A stretch of 64,000 nucleotides of DNA from JACCTU01 sp963700495 (lineage in GTDB: Bacteria; Actinomycetota; Thermoleophilia; Gaiellales; Gaiellaceae). Numbering within the stretch: position 1 is the stretch's first letter; each line of letters begins with the position of its first letter. The stretch spans positions 620,001 to 684,000 of the forward strand of contig CAVOXT010000001.1 of the NCBI GenBank assembly GCA_963700495.1. The letters are read 5' to 3'. The notes under the pieces are model-generated. The model saw only the letters and a program-made list of their open reading frames with translations. It ran no database searches and was not told the origin of the DNA. The position numbers and the translations under genes were made by a program. This document shows positions 43,509 to 53,609 of the stretch, piece by piece.

Positions 43509-46425
43509 GTGGGTCTGAGTCTCCTCGTCGGCCCCGCGAACGCGGGCAAGGTATCGCTGCTGCTCGAGCGGTACCTGGCCGCGCTCGATCGAGAGCCGGT
43601 ACTGATCGTGCCGAACCGGTCGGACGTCGACCGCGTCGAGCGGGACCTGATCGCGCGGGCGGGCTGCGTCTTCGGAGGGTCGATCGGCACGTTCGACGAC
43701 GTCTTCGAGCGGGTCGTGCGCGCGGGCGGCGGACGTCCGCTTGCCACCGACGCGCAGCAGCAGCTCGCGCTCCGCCGTTCGGTCGGTCGCGCGTCGCTGA
43801 ACGGACTCTCCGCCTCCGCACGCTCGGCCGGGTTCGCAGACGCACTCCGGGAAGCGATCCGTGAGCTGCAGGGTGCACTGCTCGAACCCGACCGCGTCGA
43901 AGGCGACCTCGCGCACCTGTACGCGGCGTACTGCGCCGAGCTCGAGTCGCTCGGCCTCTGGGACCGAGAGCTCCTGCGCGCCGAGGCGGTCGCGCGACTC
44001 GAGGGCGACCTCGGCTCGTGGCACGGCGAGCCGGTCTTCGCGTACGGCTTTGAAGACCTGACCGCCGCCGAATGGTCGCTCCTCGACGCGCTGGCCGGGC
44101 GAACCGATGTGATGGTCTCGCTCCCGTACGAGCAGGGACGTGAGGCGTTCGCCTCGCTTCGCCGCACCGCCGAAGACCTCGCCGCGCTCGCCGGCGGGCG
44201 CATCGAGGAGCTCCCGCCCGGCTCTGCCGACGTCGCGCACCCTGCGATTGCCCACCTCGAGCGCGCGCTGTTCGAGGAACCGCCGCCCGACGCGCCCACG
44301 CTCGGGGGCGCGCTCGTCTTCCTCGAGGGAGCCGGCGTCCGCGGTGCGCTCGAGCTCGTCGGAGACGAGATTCTGGGTCTCGTCCGCTCGGGCGTCGCGC
44401 CCGAGGCGATCGGCGTCATCTGCCCGTCGCTCCCGCGCTGGCGTGCGCCTGTCGAAACCGTCTTCGGCTCGCTCGGAATCCCGTACGCATTCGACGGGCG
44501 TGCGCGCTTCGCCGAGACACCGTTCGGCAACGCACTGCTGGCGCTGTTGCGGTTCGCATGGGCGGCCGGTCCCCGCGCCGACCTGTTCACGTATCTGCGC
44601 TCGCCCTACTCGGGCCTGAGCCGTCCCCACGTCGACTTCGTCGAGGGCCGGTTGCGGGGCCGCGCGGTCGCGACGCCGGACCGGATCGACGAGGTGCTCG
44701 AAGAGCTCCGAGGAGCGCCGCTGCGGCCGCTCGAGTCGCTGCGGGCACCGGGCGCGGCGGTCGAGGCCGTGGGCTCGCTCGCGCGCGCGATGCTTCGCGC
44801 GGCGTACGGGCTCGAAAGCCCACCCGCCGGACGCGAGCCGGCCGACGACCTGCGTGCATGCGACGCCGGCACGCGCCTGCTCGACGAGCTCGGGACGTGG
44901 GAGCTGCGTGTCGGAGAGACGGTCTCGCGCGACGACGTGATCGCGACACTCGACCGCGCCAGGCTGCGGGGAGAGCGCGCCGAGCCCGGCAAGGTCGCCG
45001 TGCTCGACCTCGACCGCGCGCGAACGTCTCGGTTCGAGGTCGTCTTCGTGCTCGGCCTCGAGGAGGGCAGCCTGCCGCGGCGCGGGAGCGGTTCGCCGTT
45101 CCTCGACGACGAGGAGCGTGAGCGGCTCGGCGGGCGTCTCCAGCGGGCGGACACCGTGAGCCGCGACCGCTACCTCTTCTACACGGCGTGCTCCCGCCCG
45201 ACGCGTCGGCTCTACCTCGTGCGCGAGTCCGCGAACGACGAGGGCAGCCCGAAGGAGGCGAGCCCGTTCTGGGACGAGGTGCAGGCGCTCTTCCCGCGCG
45301 AGGAGGTCGCGCGAGCGACGACTCGCCGCCGGCTCTCCGACCTCACGTGGCCGCTCGGCGAAGCACCGAGCGAGCGAGAGCGCCTGCGGGCGCTCGCGTC
45401 GATCGCACGCGACGAGCCTGCCGAGGCGGCCGGAATCGCGCGCGCGAACGGCTGGGAGCGCCGGCTGGAGCGCGCACGCCGAGCGCACGAGCGTCCGACC
45501 GCGCTCCGTCATCCGCTCGTGCTCGCGACCCTCGGCGCCCGAACCACGTTCAACGTCACCGAGCTCGAGCGCATGGCGGACTGCTCGTCGGCCTGGTTCG
45601 TCGACCGTCTGATCGATCCGAAGACCATCGACGCCGACGTCGATCCGAAGCTGCGCGGCTCGGTCGCGCACAACGCGCTGCACAAGTTCTTCACCTCGCT
45701 GCCGAAGGAGCTCGGCACCGATCGAGTTCCGCCCGAGCGCGTCGAGGACGCCGTCCGTCTGATGCGCGCGCTGCCTCGACCAGGCGATCGAGGGCGTCCG
45801 AATGGAGATGACGACGATGCAGCGCCGCGAGCTCGACGCGACGCTCTGGCGCGATCTCGAGGCGCTCGTCCACGCGGAGGCCGACGGCGACGCACACCTC
45901 GTGCCGAAGCGCTTCGAGGTCTCGTTCGGCATGGAACGCTCACCACAGGAGCTCCAGCGCGGGCTCGACCTGGGAGAGGGGTTGACGCTCAGCGGCAAGA
46001 TCGACCGGATCGACGTCGACCCGTTCAGCACGCGCGGGATCGTGCAGGACTACAAGGCGGGCAAGACGGCGCACTCTGCGAGCCAGATCGAGAAGGAGCT
46101 GCGGCTGCAGATCCCGCTCTACATGCTGGTGCTGCGCGACCTCGTGGGCATCGAGCCGCTCGGCGGCGTTTACCGTCCGCTTGCAGGCGACCGGAAGCCG
46201 CGCGGCCTGCTCCGAGCCGACGCGCAGGACGACGTGCTCCCCGGCTACGTCAAGAAGGACTACGTCGACGACGAGGCGTTCTGGGCGCAGGTCGAGAACG
46301 CGCGAACGAGTGCTCGCACGCTCGCGCAGCGCATCGGGGCAGGCGACGTGCGTCACGATCCGCGCGGAGGCGACTGTCCGCAGTGGTGCGACCTCTGGCC
46401 GATGTGCCGGGTGAAGCGGCCGTGA
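43509..46425 (+). CDS. addB: AddB-like nuclease subunit of the recombination helicase, frame-broken
   Basis: AddB pairs with AddA to process double-strand breaks. The N-terminal GPANAGKVSLLLERYL is a P-loop-like motif, VFVLGLEEGSLPRRGSG is a helicase-like motif, and the C-terminal PD-(D/E)xK nuclease has GIVQDYKAGK. An iron-sulfur staple is formed by MADCSSAWF and the terminal C-x3-C-x5-C. One extra C near 45771 splits the gene; removing it gives RACLDQAIEGVRMEM. Read uncorrected, frame 3 runs on into addA and mimics a 2,092-codon fusion. It overlaps addA at GTGA. Confidence 0.88.
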
Positions 46426-49400
46426 CGCGGCTCGAGCCGAACCCGGAGCAGGGCGCCGCGATCGACGCGTCCGGTCGCGTCTTCCTCTCGGCGGGCGCAG
46501 GTACGGGCAAGACCGCCGTGCTGGTCGAGCGTTTCGCACAGGCCGTCTGCGACCGCGGGCTCGACGTCGGCTCGATCCTCGTGATCACGTACACGCGCAA
46601 GGCGGCCGGCGAGTTGCGCACTCGCATCCGCCGCGAGTTGCGCGAGCGGGGCCGCGCCGACCTCGCGCGTGAGCTCGACGGCGCCTGGATCGCGACGATC
46701 CACGGCTTCTGCGCTCGTCTCCTGCGCGCGTACCCGTTCGAAGCCGGTCTCGACCCGCGCTTTCGCGAGCTCGATGCGGCTCAGTCGGCCGTGCTCGCGG
46801 GCGAGGCGTTCGACGCGGCGCTCGACGAGTTCTGCGCAGGCGACCAGCCTGAGCGGCTGCAGCTGCTCGCGACGTACGGGACCCGCGCGCTTCGCCGAAT
46901 GCTCGTCGGGATCTACGAGACGCTTCGCTCTGCCGGGAGGCCCCTCGTCCTCGAGCTCGGAGAGCGTGACCCGCTCGGCGAGCGTGTCGAGCGTCTGCGC
47001 GAAGCCGCACGCTGCCTGGTCGACGATGGGAGGGCGACAGAGCTCGCGCGCACGAACGCGGCGGGATTGCTCGACCTGCTCGAGGGCGACCCGCGCACCG
47101 ACCGCCTGCTCGACCTCTCTGCGCTCAAGGCGGGCGGCGTGCGCGCCCAGTCGTACGAGGAGGCCCGCCGCGCCGTCGAGCAGGCTGCGCTCGACGAGCT
47201 CGCGTTGCGCGACCGCGACCTGCTGCAGGAGCTCCTCGAAGGGTTCGCCCGCGCCTACGAAGAGGCGAAGCGCCGCGAGGGCGTGCTCGACTTCGAAGAC
47301 CTGCAGCTCGCCGCGCGTGACCTCCTCCGCGAGAACGAGCGGATCCGCGACCGCGAGCACCTCCGCTTCAGGGCGATCATGGTCGACGAGTTCCAGGACA
47401 CGAACCGGCTTCAGTGCGACCTGATCGACCTGCTCGCGGAGGGACCCGGTCAGCCGGAGGTGTTCTTCGTCGGCGACGAGTTCCAGTCGATCTACGGCTT
47501 CCGGCACGCCGACGTGCAGGTCTTCCGAGAGCGGCGGGAAGCAGAGGGCGGCGGCCTCGCCCTCGTTCAGAACTACCGCTCGCGCCCCGAGGTGCTCGCC
47601 GCGGTGAACTTCCTCTTCCAGGACGAGTTCGGCGACGGTTTCCAACCGCTCACGGCCTCGCGCGACTTCCCGGACCCGGTCTTCGGTCATCCGGTCGAGC
47701 TGCTGATCACCGAGAAGGAGACGTACGCCGACACCGGCGTCCACTGGCGCCGCGCGGAGGCGAAGCACATCGCACGGCGCGTACGCGAGCTGGTGGACGA
47801 GGGCGCCGCGACACCCGGCGAGATCGTGCTGCTCTTCGCCGCCGGTACCGACGCCGAGGCGTACGAGGAGGAGCTGCGGCACGAGGGGCTGCCGACGTAT
47901 CGCGCAACCGGTCGCGGGTACTTCGGGCAGCAGCAGGTCGTCGACCTGCTCGCGTACATTCGCCTGCTCCAAAACCGCTACGACGATCAGGCAGTCGTCA
48001 CCGTTCTCGCCTCGCCGTTCGTCGGCGTCTCCAACGATGCGCTCGTGCTGATCAGGCGCGCGGCGTCGAAGCGGCCGATCTTCACCGGGATCGAGAAGGG
48101 CCTGCCTCCCGAGCTCGCGGAGCGCGACGCGCAGCTGATCCGCGCTTTCCTGCAGCGCTACGAACGCCTCGTTCGAGCGCTGCCACGGCTTTCGCTCGAG
48201 CGGCTCTGCGAGCGCATCGTGTCCGAGCACGACTACGACCTCGCCGTGCTCGCGCAGTGGGACGGTCGCCGCCGCTACGCGAACCTGCGCAAGCTCGCGC
48301 GGCTCGCGCGCTCGTACGAAGAACTGCGAGGCCCGGAGATCGAGGGCTTCGTCCGCTTCGTCCGCGACCAGGAAGCCGTCGGCGCCAAGGAGCTCGAAGC
48401 GGTCGCCGAGGAGGAAGGCTCCGACGCGGTGCGTTTGCTGACGATCCACGCCGCAAAGGGGCTGGAGTTCAAGGTCGTGGTCGTGGCCGACGCCGGCCGC
48501 GACCGGCGCGCGCCGGACGCCGACGAGATCCTCGCGCTCTCCGACGGCCGCTTCGGCTTCAGAGTCGCGGACCCGCTGACGACGAGGCGTCGCGGCGCGT
48601 TCGACTACGAGGACGTACGGAAGGTGCGCGAGGAGGAGGAGCGCACCGAGCGCCTCCGCCTCTACTACGTCGCGATGACGCGCGCGATCGACAGGCTGAT
48701 CGTCTCGGGGGCGATCGACCGGGAGAGTGCGGCGGATCGCTCGACGCCGATGGGCTGGGTGCTCCAGCGGCTCGATGCCGGGGAGGAGCTTGCAGCAGCC
48801 GACGGCGCTCCGCTCGAGCTCGGGCGCGGCCGGGCGCGGATCAGCGTCCGGTTCGATCGCTTCAAGCCCACGGCGGAGCCCGTCGAGGAGCCGCCCGGAG
48901 AGCTTGGGCAGCTGGAGCTGTTTCAGGAGGGCGCGGTCGAGCCGCTCCCGCCGCCGGCGCCGACGCTCCCCGAGCTGTCCGCGATCCCCGAGCCCCCGCT
49001 CCATCACATCCGTCGGCTCTCGTTCACCGCGCTCTCGCTCTTCGAGACCTGTTCGTACCGCTACTTCGCCGAACGCGTCGCGGGGATGCGTTCGCTCGAA
49101 GTCGAGGCGGCCGGACACGAGGGTCTTTCGGGGACGGCGGTCGGCAGCGCCGTCCACTCGGAGCTCGAGCATGTCGACCTCGCAGTCCCGGCGCTCGCCC
49201 CAGGTTGGGATGATCGCGTTCGTACGGTGTATCCGTCCGCGACCGACGACGAGGTCGAGCGCATCAAGACGCTGATCGAGGCCTACTGCGACTCCGAGCT
49301 CGCGTCGCGGGTCGCCGGGCTCGACGGCGTCGCGAAGGAGCGGCACTTCACGTTCGAGCACGACGGCGTGCTGCTCCACGGGTACCTCGACGCGTACCAC

Positions 49401-49787
49401 AGCTCCGGCGGGCGCGCGCTCGTCGTCGACTACAAGACGAACGCCCTCGATGAGCACGAGCCGGAGGAGATCGTCGCGCGGTCGTACCGCCTTCAGCGCC
49501 TCGTGTACGCCCTCGCGTGCTTCCGCGCCGGTGCCGATGAGGTCGAGGTCGCGTACCAGTTCCTCGAGCGCCCCGCCGAGCCCGTCATGACGACGTTCAC
49601 GCGCGACCAGGTCACGGAGCTCGAGGCGGAGCTGTCGACCGCGATTTCCCGGCTGCGGGAGGGGGCGTTCCGTCCGACGCCGAGCGAGTACGGGTGCGCG
49701 GGGTGTCCGGCGCTCGACGTCGTCTGCGCCGGGCCGCGCCTGCCGCTCCAACCGGTGCAGCAGACGGAATCGGCCGTCGTCGCCTGA
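46422..49787 (+). CDS. addA: AddA-like UvrD helicase-nuclease
   Basis: This 1,121-residue protein carries superfamily 1A helicase motifs: Walker A SAGAGTGKTAVLVERF, TYTRKAAGELR, motif II VDEFQDTN, NYRSRPEVL, LLTIHAAKGLEFKVV and YVAMTRAIDRL. The C-terminal RecB-type nuclease shows LVVDYKTN. A C-x2-C-x6-C near the end together with ETCSYRYF suggests an iron-sulfur staple here too. It resects DNA ends for RecA loading together with AddB. GTG 46422 overlaps the addB stop; the stop overlaps the next ATG as TGATG. Confidence 0.92.
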   Translation: MTRLEPNPEQGAAIDASGRVFLSAGAGTGKTAVLVERFAQAVCDRGLDVGSILVITYTRKAAGELRTRIRRELRERGRADLARELDGAWIATIHGFCARLLRAYPFEAGLDPRFRELDAAQSAVLAGEAFDAALDEFCAGDQPERLQLLATYGTRALRRMLVGIYETLRSAGRPLVLELGERDPLGERVERLREAARCLVDDGRATELARTNAAGLLDLLEGDPRTDRLLDLSALKAGGVRAQSYEEARRAVEQAALDELALRDRDLLQELLEGFARAYEEAKRREGVLDFEDLQLAARDLLRENERIRDREHLRFRAIMVDEFQDTNRLQCDLIDLLAEGPGQPEVFFVGDEFQSIYGFRHADVQVFRERREAEGGGLALVQNYRSRPEVLAAVNFLFQDEFGDGFQPLTASRDFPDPVFGHPVELLITEKETYADTGVHWRRAEAKHIARRVRELVDEGAATPGEIVLLFAAGTDAEAYEEELRHEGLPTYRATGRGYFGQQQVVDLLAYIRLLQNRYDDQAVVTVLASPFVGVSNDALVLIRRAASKRPIFTGIEKGLPPELAERDAQLIRAFLQRYERLVRALPRLSLERLCERIVSEHDYDLAVLAQWDGRRRYANLRKLARLARSYEELRGPEIEGFVRFVRDQEAVGAKELEAVAEEEGSDAVRLLTIHAAKGLEFKVVVVADAGRDRRAPDADEILALSDGRFGFRVADPLTTRRRGAFDYEDVRKVREEEERTERLRLYYVAMTRAIDRLIVSGAIDRESAADRSTPMGWVLQRLDAGEELAAADGAPLELGRGRARISVRFDRFKPTAEPVEEPPGELGQLELFQEGAVEPLPPPAPTLPELSAIPEPPLHHIRRLSFTALSLFETCSYRYFAERVAGMRSLEVEAAGHEGLSGTAVGSAVHSELEHVDLAVPALAPGWDDRVRTVYPSATDDEVERIKTLIEAYCDSELASRVAGLDGVAKERHFTFEHDGVLLHGYLDAYHSSGGRALVVDYKTNALDEHEPEEIVARSYRLQRLVYALACFRAGADEVEVAYQFLERPAEPVMTTFTRDQVTELEAELSTAISRLREGAFRPTPSEYGCAGCPALDVVCAGPRLPLQPVQQTESAVVA

Positions 49788-50413
49788 TGCGCGTCGCGGC
49801 GCTCTTCGACGTGCACGGCAACCTGCCCGCACTGGACGCCGTGCTCGGCGAGGTCGAGCGGGAGGGTGTTCGCCACATCGTCTCCGGCGGAGACCTCGTC
49901 GCGGGGCCAGCGGGCGCCGAGTGCCTCAATCGGCTGCGCTCGGTCGCCGCGGAGGTCTCGTTCGTCCGCGGGAATGCCGATCGGGAGGTGCCCGAGTTTG
50001 CCTCGGAGGTTGCGGATTGGCCGCTGACGGTCGAGCTTGCGGTGGACGGACTCGACACGGTGGTGTTCTGTCACGGGACGCCGCGCTCGGACGAGGAGAT
50101 CGTGACCAGGCTCTCGCCCGACGATGCGTTCGACGCCTTCACCGCAGCGGTCACGATCGTCGGCCACACGCACGTCCAGTTCGACCGCGATATCGCGGGC
50201 CGGCGCGTCGTCAACGCGGGCAGCGTCGGCCGGCCGTACGAAGGTCGGCGTGGTGCGTTTTGGGCGCTGCTCGGCCCCGATGTCGACCTGCGCTGCACTT
50301 CGTACGACGTGGCCGCAGCGGCGCGCGAGCTGCCTGAGCTCGCCGAGGCGTTGTTGCAGGCGCCTGGTCCCGAGGAAGCCAGCACGCTGTTCGAGAGCAT
50401 GCGTGGCGCGTAG
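49787..50413 (+). CDS. Metallophosphoesterase (YfcE/MJ0936 type)
   Basis: This 208-residue protein has the phosphoesterase motifs ALFDVHGNLPALDAVL (metal-binding D and H), GGDLVAGP, RGNADRE (the GNHD/E-type box), FCHGTP and VGHTHVQFD. Such enzymes hydrolyse phosphodiesters, e.g. cyclic nucleotides or nucleic acid ends. The substrate is unknown. It lies in the addBA-nth unit, so a DNA repair link is possible. Confidence 0.85.
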   Translation: MRVAALFDVHGNLPALDAVLGEVEREGVRHIVSGGDLVAGPAGAECLNRLRSVAAEVSFVRGNADREVPEFASEVADWPLTVELAVDGLDTVVFCHGTPRSDEEIVTRLSPDDAFDAFTAAVTIVGHTHVQFDRDIAGRRVVNAGSVGRPYEGRRGAFWALLGPDVDLRCTSYDVAAAARELPELAEALLQAPGPEEASTLFESMRGA

Positions 50414-51074
50414 CTTCGTCGGCGAGGCGCGTCGCCGCCGCGTCGGACCGAAGAAGGAGCGGGTTCGCGAGATCATCGATCGCCTGGCGCGCGAGCACGA
50501 GGACGCGACGATCGCGCTCCGCTTTCGCAGCCCGCTGGAGCTGCTCGTCTCCGTGATGCTCTCCGCGCAGACGACCGACGTGAACGTCAACCGCGTCACG
50601 ACAACGCTCTTCGAAAAGTACCGGCGACCCGAGGACTACCTCGCCGTTCCGCAGGAGGAGCTCGAGCGCGACGTCTTCGCGACCGGCTTCTACCGGCAGA
50701 AGGCGAAGGCGATCCGGGGCACGATGCGCATGTTGCTCGAGGAGTTCGACGGTCAGGTCCCACGCACGCTCGACGAGCTCGTCCGGCTCCCGGGCGTGGC
50801 ACGCAAGACCGCCAACGTCGTCGCGGCTGAGCTCGGCCATCCGCAGGGGATCGTCGTCGACACGCACGTCCGGCGGCTCGCTCAGCGGCTGGGCCTCACC
50901 AAGCAAGACGACCCGGTGAAGATCGAGCGCGACCTGGTCAAGATCGTCCCGCGCGAGGACTGGGGGCGCTTTCCCCACCTGCTCATCTGGCACGGACGGC
51001 GCGTCTGCCTCGCGCGCAACCCGCGCTGCGAGGTCTGCGCCGTGAACGACCTCTGCCCGTCGAGCCGCGTCTAG
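50403..51074 (+). CDS. nth: Endonuclease III
   Basis: Nth removes oxidised pyrimidines and nicks the abasic site. Helix-hairpin-helix LPGVARKTANVVAAE contains the catalytic-type lysine, VDTHVRRLAQRLGL holds the catalytic aspartate, and the iron-sulfur cluster follows as C-x6-C-x2-C-x5-C. GTG 50403 overlaps the phosphoesterase gene by 11 bases. It has 223 residues. Its TAG interlocks with the next gene at CTAG 51071-51074. Confidence 0.96.
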   Translation: MARSFVGEARRRRVGPKKERVREIIDRLAREHEDATIALRFRSPLELLVSVMLSAQTTDVNVNRVTTTLFEKYRRPEDYLAVPQEELERDVFATGFYRQKAKAIRGTMRMLLEEFDGQVPRTLDELVRLPGVARKTANVVAAELGHPQGIVVDTHVRRLAQRLGLTKQDDPVKIERDLVKIVPREDWGRFPHLLIWHGRRVCLARNPRCEVCAVNDLCPSSRV

Positions 51075-51517
51075 CGCGGCGCGAGTGCGACGAGGAGGCC
51101 GCCGTCCTCGTCGTACGCGGGAAAGAAGTCGGCCGTGACGGTCTTCTCGATCCCCGCCCGCGTCCGCAGCCCGATCCGCTCGCCGAGCCGGCGGACGCCC
51201 CACTCGAGCGAAACTGCGACCGGGTTCTCGACGCCCTCGCCACCGCGGAGGCCGAGAGCGTCGACCACATCGCGACCGATCAGCTCCGGCTCCCGGTAGC
51301 CCGTCAGCTCGAAGACGCCTTTGCCTGTGGCGAGCACGCGTGCGTCCCGGTCGCACACGACGAACCCGGCCCCGGGCGCCGGGTAGTAGTCGTCCATCAG
51401 CTCGAACAGGAAGCCGAACCCGCAGCGCTGGCACGAAGCCGCCTGGTCGAGCAGTCCCTCCCGGCCGTCGTGGTCGATCGACCGGTTCTGGCAGTTCGGG
51501 CAGATGAAGTAGGGCAC
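51071..51517 (-). CDS. PAS-like domain protein with N-terminal zinc ribbon
   Basis: The N-terminus MPYFICPNCQNRS and a second CQRCGFGF pair form a zinc ribbon. A PAS-type fold follows (GFVVCDRDARVLATGKGVFELTGYREPEL, partly quoted, then GLRTRAGIEKTVTADFFPAYDEDGGLLVAL). There is no output domain, so it may act as a small sensor or adaptor. It has 148 residues. I know no named family for this arrangement. Confidence 0.7.
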   Translation of the reverse strand: MPYFICPNCQNRSIDHDGREGLLDQAASCQRCGFGFLFELMDDYYPAPGAGFVVCDRDARVLATGKGVFELTGYREPELIGRDVVDALGLRGGEGVENPVAVSLEWGVRRLGERIGLRTRAGIEKTVTADFFPAYDEDGGLLVALAPR

Positions 51518-51539
51518 GAGTCGATCGTAGCCGCGGGGG

Positions 51540-52466
51540 CTAGATCCACCGCCGCCAGCGGAAGAACACGAGCTGGAGGATCGTCGTGGAGACGATCAGG
51601 GCCCAGGAGAAGGCGTAGCCGAGCCCCCAGTGGAGCTCGGGAATGTTGTCGAAGTTCTGCCCGTAGACCCCGACGATGAAGGTCGGGAAGAGGAGCAGCG
51701 ACGCAACGACCGCGAGCTTCTTGACGACGTCGTTCTGGTCGGCGGCCGTGCGCCCCTGGTAATAGTCGCGGACAGCGGCGACCGAGTCGCGTGCGAAGTC
51801 GAGCCCCTCGGCGGCGCGCAACAGCTTGTCGTGCGCCTGCGCGAAGTGGAGCTCGACGTCGCGCGGGAAGACCTCACGTTGGAAGAGCGGGCGTCCTTCG
51901 AGGTCGGTGCGTCCATCGACGACCGCGCGGACGGCGTCGCGGGTCGGGCCGAGCGTCCGTCGGATGCCCAGGCCGGCCCGCCGGAGATCGGCGAGCCGTC
52001 GGTGGACGCGCTGAGCGTCCCAGACGTCGACCATCTCCTCGACCTCGTCGACCTCCTCATCGAGGGCGTCGATGAGGTCGAGGTACCGCTCCGCAACCTC
52101 GTCCACGAGGTGGAACGCGATCATCCCCGGCGGGACGTGACCGCGCATCGCGCAGATCTCCTCGATCTTCGTCGGGTCGAAGGGCACGCCGGACGGCGGA
52201 GTCTTGCGTACGGTCAGGATGCGGTCGCGCGTCAGCACGAAGCCGACCTCCTGGTAGTAGATGCGATCTTCCTCGGTTACTGCGATCGGCGAGACGAGCA
52301 CGCCGAACACGTAGTCGCCGTGGCCCTCGATCGCGGGCCGTAGCGGCGTCTCGTCCGTCGGCCGGGTCAGCTCCTCGATCGCGCGCGGGTGCAGATCGGC
52401 GGGTGCGTGCTCGCGAAGCTCCGCTTCGGACGGATCGAGCAGGTCGCCCCAGTTGTCACGCGCCAC
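51540..52466 (-). CDS. corA: CorA-family divalent cation transporter
   Basis: CorA proteins are pentameric magnesium or cobalt channels. A long acidic cytoplasmic helix (ALDEEVDEVEEMVDVWDAQ) precedes two C-terminal membrane helices. The signature after the first helix reads YGQNFDN instead of the classical YGMN, a variant common in distant CorA-like transporters, so ion choice is uncertain. It has 308 residues. TACCCT at 52480-52475 ends 8 bases before GTG 52466. Confidence 0.87.
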   Translation of the reverse strand: MARDNWGDLLDPSEAELREHAPADLHPRAIEELTRPTDETPLRPAIEGHGDYVFGVLVSPIAVTEEDRIYYQEVGFVLTRDRILTVRKTPPSGVPFDPTKIEEICAMRGHVPPGMIAFHLVDEVAERYLDLIDALDEEVDEVEEMVDVWDAQRVHRRLADLRRAGLGIRRTLGPTRDAVRAVVDGRTDLEGRPLFQREVFPRDVELHFAQAHDKLLRAAEGLDFARDSVAAVRDYYQGRTAADQNDVVKKLAVVASLLLFPTFIVGVYGQNFDNIPELHWGLGYAFSWALIVSTTILQLVFFRWRRWI

Positions 52467-52474
52467 GCCTCGCG

Positions 52475-52480
52475 AGGGTA
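52475..52480 (-). promoter_or_regulatory. TANNNT -10 hexamer for corA
   Basis: On the minus strand GCTACCCT ends 8 bases before GTG 52466. Confidence 0.4.
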
Positions 52481-52493
52481 GCGCCGGGGGCGG

Positions 52494-53474
52494 CTAGACC
52501 TCTGCGGTCTCCACGCGCGGCACGGCGAGCGCGTCGTGCAGGTGCCCTTCCTCGGCGGCCAGGAAGCGTTCGGCGTCGAGCGCGCCCATGCACCCGGACC
52601 CGGCGGCGGTGACCGCCTGCCGGTAGGTGTGGTCCTGCACGTCCCCGACCGCGAAGACGCCCGGGACGTTCGTCTCGGTGGATCGCGGCTTCGTGATCAG
52701 ATAGCCGGCCGGGTCGTGGTCGAGCTGGTCGAGGAAGAGCTTCGTGTTCGGATCGTGTCCGATCGCGACGAAGAGCCCGTCGCTCGGATACTCGAGCGTC
52801 TCGCCGGTCTCGACGTTGCGCAGGAGCACACCGCTCAGCATCTTCTCGTCGACTCCGAGCACGTCGTCGACGACGTAGGGCGTGAGGAACTCGATCTTCC
52901 CGTTGGCCCGAGCGCGGTCGGTCATGATCTGCGACGCGCGAAAGTCGTTCCGCCGGTGCACGATCGTGACCTTCGAGGCGAAACGCGTGAGGAAGAGCGC
53001 CTCCTCCATCGCGGAGTCACCGCCGCCGGCGACGACGACCTCCTTGTCGCGGTAGAACGCGCCGTCGCAGGTGGCGCAGTAGGTGACGCCGCGGCCCTGC
53101 AGCGCGACCTCCGACTCGAGCCCGAGCTGGCGTGCGCTGGCGCCGGTCGCGACGATGACCGTCCTCGCGCGATACTCGTCGTCGCCGACCCACACGCCGA
53201 ACGGGCGCTCCGAGAAGTCGACCTTCGTCACGTCGTCTGTGACGAACTCGGCGCCGAAGCGCTCGGCCTGGCGACGGAAGTCGGCCATCATCTGGGGCCC
53301 GAGGACCCCGTCCGCGTACGCGGGGTAGTTCTCGACATCGCTGGTGATCATCAACTGACCGCCCCACTGGAACCCTTCGATCACGAGTTGGCTCAGGTTG
53401 GCGCGCGCGGCGTAGAGGGCAGCCGTATAGCCGGCGGGGCCTCCGCCGATCACGATCAGATCACGAATTTCCAT
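52494..53474 (-). CDS. trxB: Thioredoxin-disulfide reductase
   Basis: TrxB uses NADPH to reduce thioredoxin. The FAD-binding DLIVIGGGPAGYTAALYAAR, the redox-active CATC at Cys133/Cys136, the NADPH-binding VAGGGDSAMEEALFL and the final GVFAVGDVQDHTYRQAVTAA (quoted as the family ending) are all present. It has 326 residues and is intact. No thioredoxin gene is adjacent in this window. Confidence 0.96.
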   Translation of the reverse strand: MEIRDLIVIGGGPAGYTAALYAARANLSQLVIEGFQWGGQLMITSDVENYPAYADGVLGPQMMADFRRQAERFGAEFVTDDVTKVDFSERPFGVWVGDDEYRARTVIVATGASARQLGLESEVALQGRGVTYCATCDGAFYRDKEVVVAGGGDSAMEEALFLTRFASKVTIVHRRNDFRASQIMTDRARANGKIEFLTPYVVDDVLGVDEKMLSGVLLRNVETGETLEYPSDGLFVAIGHDPNTKLFLDQLDHDPAGYLITKPRSTETNVPGVFAVGDVQDHTYRQAVTAAGSGCMGALDAERFLAAEEGHLHDALAVPRVETAEV

Positions 53475-53609
53475 ACGGGATATTCAACGTTATGAGCCGG
53501 ATGGTTGTTCCCGCGCCGTGGTCACGCTACGCCTCCAAGGTAGCGCGGCGACCGGCGTTGCGACCGAGCCTGGACGAATACAATCGCCGGGCCCGGCAGA
53601 GAGGGAGGC

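Noticed and set aside
43509..49787. A single 2,092-codon AddB-AddA fusion protein
   Set aside because: The stretch 45.77-46.42 kb in this frame is Arg/Ala-rich nonsense, while the true AddB C-terminus lies in another frame and ends at a GTGA overlap with addA.
43131..49832. Minus-strand open frames of 966 and 1,159 codons opposite addBA
   Set aside because: They are antisense shadows with Arg/Glu/Ala-rich composition and no domain signals.
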